NCBI GenBank assembly: GCA_027317645.1
Contig: DAHVQS010000007.1
Location: forward strand, 1-64,000
Source of the DNA: Paenalcaligenes sp021793095
GTDB lineage: Bacteria; Pseudomonadota; Gammaproteobacteria; Burkholderiales; Burkholderiaceae_B
Length of the DNA stretch: 64,000 bases
Reading direction: 5' to 3'
Shown here: one piece after another, positions 50,779-59,161 of the stretch
Layout: each line of letters begins with the position of its first letter
Position numbering within the stretch: position 1 is the first letter of the stretch
Notes under the pieces: generated by a model
The model's input: the letters and a program-made list of their open reading frames with translations, nothing else
What the model was told of the DNA's origin: nothing
The model's database searches: none
Made by a program: the position numbers and the translations under genes

Positions 50779-52425
50779 ATGTCAGAACGCGACTCTATGG
50801 AATATGATGTCGTTATCGTTGGGGCTGGCCCCGCAGGTCTAGCCACCGCCATACGGCTCAAACAACTTGCCAACGAAGCACAAACAGATATCAGCATTTG
50901 CGTCCTGGAAAAAGGCCCCGAGGTCGGCGCACATATTTTGTCAGGTGCAGTGATGGACCCCAAGGCACTGAGTGAGCTCATCCCTGATTGGAAAGAAAAA
51001 GGCGCTCCACTCAACGTTCCCGTGACCGAGGATCGTTTTCTTTTTTTGGGCCCCGATAATGCCCGTCAAACGCCCGGCTGGCTGCTGCCCGATACCTTTA
51101 AAAACGAGGGCAACTACGTCGTTCGCTTGGGCGAGGTGACCCAATGGCTAGGTGAGCAGGCCGAGGCATTAGAGGTCGACGTGTTTCCGGGCTTTGCCGC
51201 CGCTGACATCCTATACACTGATGACGGCGCCGTGCGGGGTGTGGTGACAGGCGATATGGGCTTGGCAGCTGACGGCACACCAGGTCCTAATTATCAGCCG
51301 GGCATGGAGTTACTCGCCAAATACACTATTTTTGCTGAGGGCTCACGGGGACATCTGGGCCGACGCCTCATTGAGCGCTTCAAACTCGACGAGGATCGTA
51401 ACGCCCAGAGCTACGGCATCGGTATCAAAGAGATGTGGGAGGTCGACCCCAGTCAATCTCACCCCGGTTTAGTCGTGCATACCGCCGGTTGGCCCTTAGA
51501 TGCAGATACCTATGGGGGCTCTTTCCTTTATCATCTAGACAATAACCTAGTAGTCGTGGGCCTTGTGGTTGGACTTGATTATGCCAACCCGTGGTTATCC
51601 CCCTTCGAAGAGTTTCAGCGCTATAAAACGCATCCTGCGATTCGCAGCACCTTTGAGGGGGGCAAACGCATTGCGTATGGCGCCCGCTCACTGACTGCCG
51701 GCGGCCTGATGTCATTGCCCAAGCTCGTCTTTCCCGGTGGCGCGATGGTAGGATGCGAGGCCGGCTTTTTAAACGCCGCCCGCATTAAAGGCAGTCACGC
51801 TGCTATCAAAACAGGCGCCTTGGCAGCCGAGGCATTGTTTAATGCGCTTCAAGAAGGCCGCGCACATGATGAGCTCGCAGCCTATCCTCAGGCCTTTGAG
51901 CAGTCCTGGCTACATGATGAGCTCCACCAATCGCGCAACTTTAAACAATGGTTTAAAAAAGGGCGCACTGTGGGCACTCTGATGACCGGTATCGAGCAGT
52001 GGTTATTGCGTGGCAAATTCCCTTGGTCGATAAAAAATACGAAGCCCGATCACAGCTACTTAAAACCTGCTGATCAATGTCAGCGCATCGAGTATCCCAA
52101 GCCCGATGGAGTGCTCACCTTTGATCGCCTGAGCTCGGTGTACCTCACCAATACAAACCATGAGGAAGAACAGCCCGTACACCTGACCTTGACCAACCCT
52201 GACATCCCTGTCGATATTAACCTCAAAACCTTTGCGGGCCCTGAGGCGCGCTATTGCCCTGCAGGGGTGTATGAGTTTATTAAAGATGACGAGGGCAAGG
52301 ACAAACTACAGATCAATGCGGAAAACTGCATTCACTGTAAAACCTGTGACATCAAAGACCCCGAGCAAAATATTGTTTGGGTCACCCCCCAAGGGGGCGA
52401 GGGCCCTGTTTACAGCGGCATGTAG
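50779..52425 (+). CDS. Electron transfer flavoprotein-ubiquinone oxidoreductase
   Basis: Inner-membrane flavo-iron-sulfur protein of 548 aa that passes electrons from ETF (fatty and amino acid oxidation) to ubiquinone. The FAD motif YDVVIVGAGPAGLATAIRLKQ is N-terminal, GAHILSGAVMDPKALSELIPDW follows, then GGLMSLPKLVFPGGAMVGCEAG. The C-terminal 4Fe-4S cluster cysteines are in RYCPAGVYEF and NCIHCKTCDIKDPEQNI, ending VPQ-type GGEGPVYSGM. The length is normal. It is a single gene, followed by a terminator. Confidence 0.95.
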   Translation: MSERDSMEYDVVIVGAGPAGLATAIRLKQLANEAQTDISICVLEKGPEVGAHILSGAVMDPKALSELIPDWKEKGAPLNVPVTEDRFLFLGPDNARQTPGWLLPDTFKNEGNYVVRLGEVTQWLGEQAEALEVDVFPGFAAADILYTDDGAVRGVVTGDMGLAADGTPGPNYQPGMELLAKYTIFAEGSRGHLGRRLIERFKLDEDRNAQSYGIGIKEMWEVDPSQSHPGLVVHTAGWPLDADTYGGSFLYHLDNNLVVVGLVVGLDYANPWLSPFEEFQRYKTHPAIRSTFEGGKRIAYGARSLTAGGLMSLPKLVFPGGAMVGCEAGFLNAARIKGSHAAIKTGALAAEALFNALQEGRAHDELAAYPQAFEQSWLHDELHQSRNFKQWFKKGRTVGTLMTGIEQWLLRGKFPWSIKNTKPDHSYLKPADQCQRIEYPKPDGVLTFDRLSSVYLTNTNHEEEQPVHLTLTNPDIPVDINLKTFAGPEARYCPAGVYEFIKDDEGKDKLQINAENCIHCKTCDIKDPEQNIVWVTPQGGEGPVYSGM

Positions 52426-52471
52426 TCACCTTTAGACCAGTTCAAACAAACCACTGGCCTAATCACATAAA

Positions 52472-52514
52472 AAACGCCTGGGGTGCCATCGGCACTCAGG
52501 CGTTTCTTTTTTGT
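52472..52514 (+). terminator. Terminator of the ETF-QO gene
   Basis: AAACGCCTG at 52472-52480 pairs with CAGGCGTTT at 52497-52505, enclosing an inner GTGCC/GGCAC stem, and is followed by a T-rich tail. Confidence 0.85.
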
Positions 52515-52673
52515 CTCTAGGCGCCCTCACCACTCTACACTGTTTGGATTCACAGTGGCGCACAACCCGCTGATTTTTTTAACTCTTTACCTGCGCTGTT
52601 GAGTCAGGTAAACTTTGCGGGGTATGCGATTTTTTTCCCCTACCCAACGCTAATAATTTTCCAATTATCTACC

Positions 52674-53342
52674 ATGCTCCCACCACAGGCCCCTCGCACC
52701 ACCGTCTTTGCTCAATCTATCCGGCGTTTTACTACATTAGGCACCACTGTCGCCGCAGCGCTGCTGCTTGTCGGTTGCGCCACCCAGCAAAACACCCAAC
52801 AAAGCGCCGAACTTGATGACATGCTCAAAGAACTGCGTAGCGAACACGCCTATCGGACTCAATCCGACCCACTGGGGGCTTATTTGGCTAACCGCGGGCT
52901 CACCGATCGGACCTTTTCATACGCCCGCGACGAACTGGGCCGTGGGCCACATGCCATGGCAGGTGAGGCATTAGATTTATTGGGGGTAAAATACACCTTT
53001 GGGGGCGAGGACCCCAACAGCGGCTTTGACTGCAGCGGTTTAGTTGGCTATGTTGCAGAAAAATCGCTGGGGCTCAAGCTCCCCCGCAGTGCAGCTGAGC
53101 TTGCAGGCATCGGGGATAGCGTGGCCCGCGACGAACTCAAACAAGGCGACTTGGTGTTTTTTAATACCCGAGGGGCTCGCTTTTCGCACGTTGGCATTTA
53201 TATTGGGGACAATAAATTTGTCCACGCCCCACGCACAGGTGCTGTCGTCCGCGTTGAGGACATCACCGTTTCTTATTGGCAGCAGCGTTATAATGGCGCC
53301 CGCCGCATTGATGTCAATGATGCCCAGATAGCCAGCCGCTAA
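52674..53342 (+). CDS. NlpC/P60 (C40) family lipoprotein, putative peptidoglycan endopeptidase
   Basis: Lipoprotein of 222 aa. The signal ends at lipobox LLVGC with Cys35. The C-terminal NlpC/P60 domain has the catalytic Cys120 in NSGFDCSGLVGYV, His172 in FSHVGIYIG and the third polar residue His184 in KFVHAPR. Such enzymes (Spr/MepS-like) cut peptide cross-links so the wall can expand. The ATG at 52674 was preferred to an in-frame start 25 codons earlier because it gives a normal signal peptide. It is a single gene. Confidence 0.87.
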   Translation: MLPPQAPRTTVFAQSIRRFTTLGTTVAAALLLVGCATQQNTQQSAELDDMLKELRSEHAYRTQSDPLGAYLANRGLTDRTFSYARDELGRGPHAMAGEALDLLGVKYTFGGEDPNSGFDCSGLVGYVAEKSLGLKLPRSAAELAGIGDSVARDELKQGDLVFFNTRGARFSHVGIYIGDNKFVHAPRTGAVVRVEDITVSYWQQRYNGARRIDVNDAQIASR

Positions 53343-53359
53343 ACACCCACGGCTAGCCA

Positions 53360-53668
53360 TTACAATCCCTCAACCCCTTTCTCAAGGGCCAGCTGCAGGC
53401 TCGACACCGAGCGCTTGCAGGCTAAAATCGGCACGCCGGCCTGTTGCGCCGCCGCACGAAACGATTTCATCACATTGTGGCCCAAAAAATCAGTCAATAA
53501 AATCAAAACTTCTGTGCCAGAGGGTAACTGCAATCCTTTTTTCTGGTGCGCCGGATCGCGTCCACTGATATGACGAGACACACGAATATTATGCTGTTTT
53601 AGCAACTGCGGTATTTTACCCAGTCGATCAGCGCCTACTACCACTGCCCGTCGTGTTTGCTTTTTCAT
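53360..53668 (-). CDS. DUF2325 domain-containing protein, probably iron-regulated
   Basis: Small protein of 102 aa with the DUF2325 pattern: a Rossmann-like RRAVVVGADRLGKIPQLLKQHNIRV start, a SGTEVLILLTDFLGHNVMKSFRAAAQQAGVPILACKRS core and a conserved Cys near the end. The function of DUF2325 is not known. The ATG at 53668 has a strong AAGGGGG RBS. A near-consensus Fur box lies in its promoter, so expression is likely induced by iron starvation. It is a single gene convergent with the NlpC/P60 gene. Confidence 0.8.
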   Translation of the reverse strand: MKKQTRRAVVVGADRLGKIPQLLKQHNIRVSRHISGRDPAHQKKGLQLPSGTEVLILLTDFLGHNVMKSFRAAAQQAGVPILACKRSVSSLQLALEKGVEGL

Positions 53669-53774
53669 GATGCCCCCTTGAGTGATTGGGTTCAAAGGCA
53701 GCGATACGCTCAGCACCCCCCGAGAAAACAACGGCTCCACGAAGGACGGCTCAATGTATCGCGCGTTAATGCAA

Positions 53775-53803
53775 ATGATAACAGTTCTCATTATCAAGGG
53801 CAA
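53775..53803 (-). promoter_or_regulatory. Promoter with Fur-box candidate upstream of the DUF2325 gene
   Basis: On the minus strand, TTGCCC (53798-53803) and TATCAT (53775-53780) are spaced by 17 bases. The 19-base block 53777-53795 matches the Fur consensus GATAATGATAATCATTATC at 15 of 19 positions and covers the spacer and -10. Confidence 0.65.
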
Positions 53804-53873
53804 CAAAATAACGCCACACACTGCCACAATCCCAAAACTCCGGTAAAAGCGATGATGGGATGGGCCGCACTAA

Positions 53874-54809
53874 TCAGCCGTACATCGCCTCATCTACCAA
53901 ATCGCGAGTGAGCTCAGGAGAAAGCATTTCAAGGAAAAAATACATATAATCGCGCAAAAAGCTGCCCTCACGCAGTGCCACCCGCGTAATATGCGTGCCA
54001 AACAAATGACCGGCGGGCAACCCGACAAGCCCTTTGTCGCGGCGTGGATCAAAGGCCATACCGGCAATGATGCCAATCCCCAAACCTACATCCACGTAGG
54101 TCTTGATCACATCTGCATCCACCGCCTCAAGGACGATATTGGGCTCAATAGATGCGCGGGCAAACGTCTCATCAATGATGGGGCGCCCAGAAAATCTACG
54201 GTCATAAGTGACGATGGGATACTCGGCCAGACGCTCGAGCGTTAATTCAGAGGCTCGGTTGGCGGGCAAATCGGCCAGCGGATGATCGGGCGCCACCACC
54301 ACGGTGTGCTGCCAGGGATACACTGGCAACGCCACTAACCCGGGCGTTTCGGCCAGCGTTTCGGTCGCAATGGCCACATCAGCGCGCTCATAGCGCACCA
54401 TCTGTGCCAAATGCGGCGGGCTGCCCTCAGAAAGGATGAGGTGGACCTTGGGAAAACGCTCGCGAAACTTGGGAATCACCCGAGGCAGTAGGTACCGCGC
54501 CTGAGCGTGGGTGCAAGCAATGGTCAGCGTGCCTGAATCATGACGCGCATATTCTGCACTGACCTTTTTGAGGTTCTCTACCTCACTCATGATGCGTTCG
54601 ATCACTAAAGATACGTCACGACCCGGCTGCGTCAACCCGCGTATGCGCTTGCCATGACGTTCAAAAATCTTGATGCCCAACTCCTCCTCAAGCTCGATAA
54701 TGGCTTTGGATACGCCGGGCTGAGAGGTATGCAAGGCACGTGCCGCATCGGTTAAATTGTAGTTGCGTCGAATCGCTTCGCGGACAAAGCGAAACTGCTG
54801 TAAATTCAT
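53874..54809 (-). CDS. cysB: LysR-family regulator CysB
   Basis: Transcription factor of 311 aa controlling sulfate assimilation and cysteine synthesis. The N-terminal helix-turn-helix reads MNLQQFRFVREAIRRNYNLT then DAARALHTSQPGVSKAIIELEEELG, which is the CysB/Cbl form rather than a generic LysR. The effector domain has IACTHAQARYLLPRVIPKFRERFPKVHLILSEG and ADVAIATETL. The RBS GAGGAG is strong. A 7-base inverted repeat overlaps its own -35 region, suggesting autoregulation. lptF lies 160 bases upstream on the same strand. Confidence 0.93.
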   Translation of the reverse strand: MNLQQFRFVREAIRRNYNLTDAARALHTSQPGVSKAIIELEEELGIKIFERHGKRIRGLTQPGRDVSLVIERIMSEVENLKKVSAEYARHDSGTLTIACTHAQARYLLPRVIPKFRERFPKVHLILSEGSPPHLAQMVRYERADVAIATETLAETPGLVALPVYPWQHTVVVAPDHPLADLPANRASELTLERLAEYPIVTYDRRFSGRPIIDETFARASIEPNIVLEAVDADVIKTYVDVGLGIGIIAGMAFDPRRDKGLVGLPAGHLFGTHITRVALREGSFLRDYMYFFLEMLSPELTRDLVDEAMYG

Positions 54810-54832
54810 AAAAATCTCCTCTTCAAGACGCT

Positions 54833-54863
54833 ATTATAGGTAATAAGAGAGGCGTTTCTTATT
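54833..54863 (-). promoter_or_regulatory. cysB promoter with candidate autoregulatory site
   Basis: On the minus strand a perfect -10 TATAAT lies at 54833-54838. Just upstream, AATAAGA (54842-54848) and TCTTATT (54857-54863) form a perfect inverted repeat with an 8-base spacer, covering the weak -35 region. CysB is known to repress its own gene in enterobacteria. Confidence 0.55.
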
Positions 54864-54969
54864 CCATATTGTTATATGCTTACAGCCTTTGGTCATCCTC
54901 AAAAAGCCCACCCAAAAGACTCAGGTCAGGCTCTGGTCAATGCTTTCAAGCGTGAACTCCCATCCAGGC

Positions 54970-56094
54970 TCACGCCGAACGGGCAGGTGCTTTTTTAGGT
55001 GGTTTGGGTTTTTTAATGCGTAATCGATGCCACATTAACACCGCCATCAACAACGCAAAAAACAAATGCACTAACCACAAACCCACCTCGAAAGGCAGCA
55101 CGCCTTTATTAATCCACCCCCGAGAAAGGTTAATCAAATTCATATAAAGCAGCGCAATTAACCCTGCAATCAGTATGTCGCCACCTCTGCCCAGCCGCGG
55201 ATTGACCACGCCCAGGGGAATGGCCAACAAGGCCAGATTTAAAGCTGCTAGCGGCATGGCCAGCCGCCACATCAAATGAGCCTGCGAACCCTGATCAAAC
55301 TTATCGATGAGTGAAGGAGTCGGTCGGGCTTTAAGCTGCTGTTCTGCCTGGGAACGAATGGCCTCTGGATCAGTATCCTCATCGCGATTTTCCATCCGCA
55401 CACCATAGCGCTCAAAACTAAATAACTGCGCATCGCCCTCGCCCGGCGTTAAATCGTAGCGATGCCCATCCCGCAACACCAAAAAGCGATCGCCATTATC
55501 GGCAATTTCGGTATACGCACTTTCTGCCGTAATTAAATGATGCCATTCCTCACCGAGCACCCGCACGACGACCTGACCAAGTTCATCCTCATCATCCAGG
55601 GGATCTTCACTAAAAAAGACCCGATCACCGCCCTCGGTTTCTATAAACTCCCCCGTGCTGACCTTGCTAAGATCAGAGCGCAATTCATAGCGTTGGTGAT
55701 ATTCAGCGATTTGTCGGTAGGCCCAAGGCGCGCCATATAAAGTGAGCGTAGCAATAATCAACGACAAAGGAATGGCACAATATAATATGGGGCGTATCCA
55801 ATTGGTCAGAGACAGCCCACTGGAAAACCAGACCACCATCTCAGACTCGCGAAAACTACGGGTCACCGTGGTCAGCACAGCGATAAATAATGACACTGAT
55901 AAAATGACCGGCAGCGCCGTGATACTGGAAAAAACAGCCAGCCCCAAAACCACCTCAGCACCAATCTGACCACTGGCTGCATCGCCCAGCAAACGCACTA
56001 TCAACACGCTTAGCCATACAATGATCAGGGTGGACAAGACCACCCCGCCATGGCTTAATATTTCAGAGATTACGCTTCGTCTAAACAAAGACAT
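54970..56094 (-). CDS. lptF: LPS export ABC transporter permease LptF
   Basis: Inner-membrane permease of 374 aa of the LptB2FG complex that extracts LPS from the inner membrane. Six hydrophobic helices flank a periplasmic beta-jellyroll (FIETEGGDRVFFSEDPLDDEDELGQVV...). The N-terminal SLFRRSVISEILSHGGVVLSTLIIVWLSVLIVR pattern is typical of LptF. Its usual partner lptG is not directly downstream; cysB follows after a 160-base gap. It is divergent from pepA, 66 bases apart. Confidence 0.9.
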   Translation of the reverse strand: MSLFRRSVISEILSHGGVVLSTLIIVWLSVLIVRLLGDAASGQIGAEVVLGLAVFSSITALPVILSVSLFIAVLTTVTRSFRESEMVVWFSSGLSLTNWIRPILYCAIPLSLIIATLTLYGAPWAYRQIAEYHQRYELRSDLSKVSTGEFIETEGGDRVFFSEDPLDDEDELGQVVVRVLGEEWHHLITAESAYTEIADNGDRFLVLRDGHRYDLTPGEGDAQLFSFERYGVRMENRDEDTDPEAIRSQAEQQLKARPTPSLIDKFDQGSQAHLMWRLAMPLAALNLALLAIPLGVVNPRLGRGGDILIAGLIALLYMNLINLSRGWINKGVLPFEVGLWLVHLFFALLMAVLMWHRLRIKKPKPPKKAPARSA

Positions 56095-56160
56095 AGACTA
56101 CACTCATACAAGACAAAATATAAAAACCATATCACTCATCTGCAAAAAGGATCTTTTTAT

Positions 56161-57654
56161 ATGCAACTCAGTACCTTAACCACACCCTCACTCACAGATG
56201 TCGAAACTGCTGCCCTAGCGGTAGGGGTCTTTGCTGACCAAGCGCTCAGCTCAGCGGCCCAGACCCTCGATGAGGCTAGCCAGGGTGCGATTAGCGCTGT
56301 CCTCGAGAGCGAGTTTAAAGCCAAAGCAAAATCCCATATCGTCCTGCGCAACCTACCCGGTATCGCAGCGCAGCGGGTGGTCCTTGTTGGTTTGGGCAAA
56401 AAAGAAAAATATAACACTAAAACCCACTACGAAGCAGAGAATCAATTTGCCAAATACTGCGTGGGGGCCAATTTGGACGATGTAGTGTCCACCCTGGCCA
56501 GCATTGACTGCGCTGGCTCGTCCTTGCGTACACGTGCCCGTGCCGCGGCCCAAGCCGTCATTGGCAGTACTTATCGCTACGATGCAACACTCAGCAAAAA
56601 GGCTGATCCCATTGCCCTCAATGACTTTAAACTCTGGGCTGCACAAACCCAAGACGCCGAGGCCGAGGCGGGCCTGCGCGAGGGGCATGCCCTAGGCGAG
56701 GGGCAAAACTTTGCACGTTTACTCGGTGATCTCCCCCCCAACGTTTGCACCCCCACCTATCTGGGCGAGCAAGCCAAAGCACTGGCCAAAGAGTTCCCCG
56801 AGGTGAGTGTTGAGGTGCTCGAGAAAAAACAAATCGAAGCCCTCAAAATGGGTGCCTTTCTATCGGTTGCCAAAGGCTCAGCCCAACCTCCTGTATTTAT
56901 TGAACTCAAGTACACCCCTGCTGAAAACAGCGATGCCGCACCCATTGTACTGGTTGGCAAGGGGTTGACCTTTGACTCGGGTGGTATTTCTATCAAACCC
57001 GCCAATAATATGGACGAAATGAAATACGACATGTGCGGTGCTGCCAGCGTACTGGGTACCTTCCGCGCCATCGCCCGCCATGGCCTCAATCGTCCTGTCA
57101 TTGGCCTGATCGCCGCCTGCGAAAACATGCCCAGCAGTACTGCCAACAAACCCGGTGATATCGTCACTGCCAAATCCGGTCTGACCATTGAGGTCATCAA
57201 TACCGACGCCGAAGGCCGTCTGGTACTTTGTGATGCCCTCACCTACGCCGAGCGCTTTAACCCCGCCGCCGTAGTCAATATGGCCACACTGACCGGGGCA
57301 TGCGTGGTCGCCCTGGGCCACCACAACAGCGGCTTATTTAGCAACAACGAGCAACTGCAAAACGAGCTACTCGAAGCCGCGCGCGAGGCAAATGACCCCG
57401 CGTGGCCCATGCCCATTGATGACACCTACCAAGAACAGCTCAAGTCCAACTTTGCTGACGTCGCCAACATTGGCACCCCTGGTGCAGGCGCCACCACAGC
57501 AGCTTGCTTCTTGGCACGTTTTACCGAAAACTACCCTTGGGCTCACCTGGATATCGCCGGCACGGCCTGGGATAGCGGCAGCAACAAAGGGGCCACAGGG
57601 CGTCCTGTCCCCCTACTCTTTAGCTACTTGCTAGACCAAAACAGCGCTGACTAA
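56161..57654 (+). CDS. pepA: Leucyl aminopeptidase (PepA)
   Basis: M17 metallopeptidase of 497 aa that removes N-terminal residues; PepA in E. coli also binds DNA for Xer recombination and carAB control. The metal and catalytic motifs are VLVGKGLTFDSGGISIKPANNMDEMKYDMCGAASV and the M17 signature NTDAEGRLVL, followed by NMATLTGACVVALGHHNSG and IGTPGAGATTAACFL. The N-terminal domain is complete. holC follows after 34 bases, as is typical. Confidence 0.96.
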   Translation: MQLSTLTTPSLTDVETAALAVGVFADQALSSAAQTLDEASQGAISAVLESEFKAKAKSHIVLRNLPGIAAQRVVLVGLGKKEKYNTKTHYEAENQFAKYCVGANLDDVVSTLASIDCAGSSLRTRARAAAQAVIGSTYRYDATLSKKADPIALNDFKLWAAQTQDAEAEAGLREGHALGEGQNFARLLGDLPPNVCTPTYLGEQAKALAKEFPEVSVEVLEKKQIEALKMGAFLSVAKGSAQPPVFIELKYTPAENSDAAPIVLVGKGLTFDSGGISIKPANNMDEMKYDMCGAASVLGTFRAIARHGLNRPVIGLIAACENMPSSTANKPGDIVTAKSGLTIEVINTDAEGRLVLCDALTYAERFNPAAVVNMATLTGACVVALGHHNSGLFSNNEQLQNELLEAAREANDPAWPMPIDDTYQEQLKSNFADVANIGTPGAGATTAACFLARFTENYPWAHLDIAGTAWDSGSNKGATGRPVPLLFSYLLDQNSAD

Positions 57655-57688
57655 CATCACGCTCTAGCCAAACAGTCGAGAGGACTCC

Positions 57689-58144
57689 ATGCGCGTTGAT
57701 TTTCATTTTGGTGCCCAAAACCGATTTCGCGATAGCTGCTTTATTTTGCAAAAGCATTTCTTTGCGGGAAAACAGTTTTTGGTTTACCTCAGTGACCCAC
57801 GCGCACTGGCTCATTTTGATCGACTGCTGTGGGGTTTTCAGCCAACGGCCTTTGTACCACATGCCATGGCAGATGCCCCACAGGCTGCACAAGCACCCAT
57901 TATCTTGTGCCACCAACCCGCCCAACTAGAAACAGCACAACAATGGCTCAACCAACCCTGGGTATTTAATCTGGATAATGAAATAGTCCCCATACAACCT
58001 CAGAGCCAACGCATCCTCGAGGTGGTCTCCACCGAGGAACAATGCCGACAACATGCTCGCCAACGCTGGCGCCACTACCAGACACAAGGCTACGACCTAC
58101 AGGCTCAGGAACTTCGTTCCCGCTCGGCAGTCCAAACTAAATAA
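57689..58144 (+). CDS. holC: DNA polymerase III subunit chi
   Basis: Protein of 151 aa that links the clamp loader to single-strand binding protein. The start VDFHFGAQNRFRDSCFILQKHFFAGKQFLVYLSDPRALAHFDRLLWGF and the later ICLCHQ-like ILCHQPAQLETAQQWLN and RHYQTQGYDLQAQEL match HolC. It pairs with pepA, as in many proteobacteria; the usual next gene valS is not here. Confidence 0.88.
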   Translation: MRVDFHFGAQNRFRDSCFILQKHFFAGKQFLVYLSDPRALAHFDRLLWGFQPTAFVPHAMADAPQAAQAPIILCHQPAQLETAQQWLNQPWVFNLDNEIVPIQPQSQRILEVVSTEEQCRQHARQRWRHYQTQGYDLQAQELRSRSAVQTK

Positions 58145-58265
58145 CCCGCTCCCTCAATGGTATTAACAACAGGCTCATCTAGGTGTTTGCCTAGGTTGCT
58201 TGGCGGGTAAAGATTCAGTTATTCTATAGAGCTGAAACAATTCTAGCTTTTAAGGACACACAATC

Positions 58266-58961
58266 ATGAGTGAATTTCGTTCTAATATCCATGCCACGAC
58301 GCGCACACAGTCGCAGGTCGCGCGCAATCGGGTATTACGCAACACCTACTGGCTATTAACTCTATCGATGATCCCAACGGTCATCGGTGCCTACTTGGGG
58401 CTTAGCCTTAACCTTGGCGCAGCCATGGCCACCAGCCCCGGGATGTCGCTGATCCTGTTTTTTGCCGGTGCCTTTGGGCTCATGTTTTTAGTCGAAAAAA
58501 ACAAAAACAACAGCATGGGCGTAGTCTTCCTACTCGCCTTTACTTTCTTCATGGGCATTATGCTCTCGCGCTTGCTCGGCTTTGTGCTTGGCTTTCAAAA
58601 CGGCACACAGCTCATCATGCTCGCCTTTGGCGGCACGGGCGCAGTGTTTTTTGCCATGGCATCGGTTGCCAGCACCACCAAACGCGACTTTAGCCACCTA
58701 CAACGCTTCCTCTTTACGGGCGTCGTCATCCTGATTGTGGCTGCGGTTGCCAACGTATTTTTACAAATTCCAGCGTTGATGCTGACGGTTTCGGTCTTGG
58801 CCATTGCCATCTTTTCGGCCTTCCTGCTCGTTGACTTGCAGCGCATCATCAACGGCGGCGAGACCAACTACATCACCGCCACCCTAGCGTTGTACCTGAG
58901 CTTATACAACATCTTTAGCAACCTGCTCGCCCTACTGGGCATCTTTGGGGGCCAAGAGTAA
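58266..58961 (+). CDS. Bax inhibitor-1/YccA family membrane protein
   Basis: Membrane protein of 231 aa with seven hydrophobic segments. It begins SEFRSNIHATTRTQSQVARNRVLRNTYWLLTLSMIPTVIGAYLG and includes MGVVFLLAFTFFMGIMLSRLLG and the conserved acid-containing FLLVDLQRIINGGETNYITATLALYLSLYNIF, which in the family forms the pH-sensitive Asp-Asp lock of a cation leak channel. In E. coli, YccA modulates FtsH. It is a single gene, ended by a terminator at 59018-59047. Confidence 0.9.
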   Translation: MSEFRSNIHATTRTQSQVARNRVLRNTYWLLTLSMIPTVIGAYLGLSLNLGAAMATSPGMSLILFFAGAFGLMFLVEKNKNNSMGVVFLLAFTFFMGIMLSRLLGFVLGFQNGTQLIMLAFGGTGAVFFAMASVASTTKRDFSHLQRFLFTGVVILIVAAVANVFLQIPALMLTVSVLAIAIFSAFLLVDLQRIINGGETNYITATLALYLSLYNIFSNLLALLGIFGGQE

Positions 58962-59017
58962 ACCCACCATTTCGACGGGTCACTCAAACAGCAGTGACCA
59001 ACGAGCACAGCTAAACC

Positions 59018-59047
59018 AAAACGCCCACCTACCCGTGGGCGTTTTTT
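59018..59047 (+). terminator. Terminator of the BI-1/YccA gene
   Basis: AAACGCCCAC pairs with GTGGGCGTTT around CTACCC, with more T after the stem. The A-run on the left means it may also serve the convergent rarD-like gene. Confidence 0.85.
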
Positions 59048-59072
59048 ATGTGCACTCAAAAGCCACCTAACC

Positions 59073-59151
59073 AGAACCCCCTAGAAGACCAGAAACCCTA
59101 GAGGATCAGAAAGCCCAGAAGGCTAGAAAGGCCGGAAAGACTAGAGAGCAG
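59073..59151. repeat. Degenerate AGAA-type short tandem repeat
   Basis: About nine copies of an 8-10 base unit beginning AGAA or close variants (AGAACC, AGAAGACC, AGAAACCCT, AGAGGATC, AGAAAGCCC, AGAAGGCT and so on) lie between the BI-1 terminator and the end of the rarD-like gene. No ORF of note crosses it. Confidence 0.55.
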
Positions 59152-59161
59152 CCAGCTTTAC

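Noticed and set aside
59073..59151. CRISPR array
   Set aside because: Units are 8-10 bases, degenerate and without spacers; there are no cas genes.
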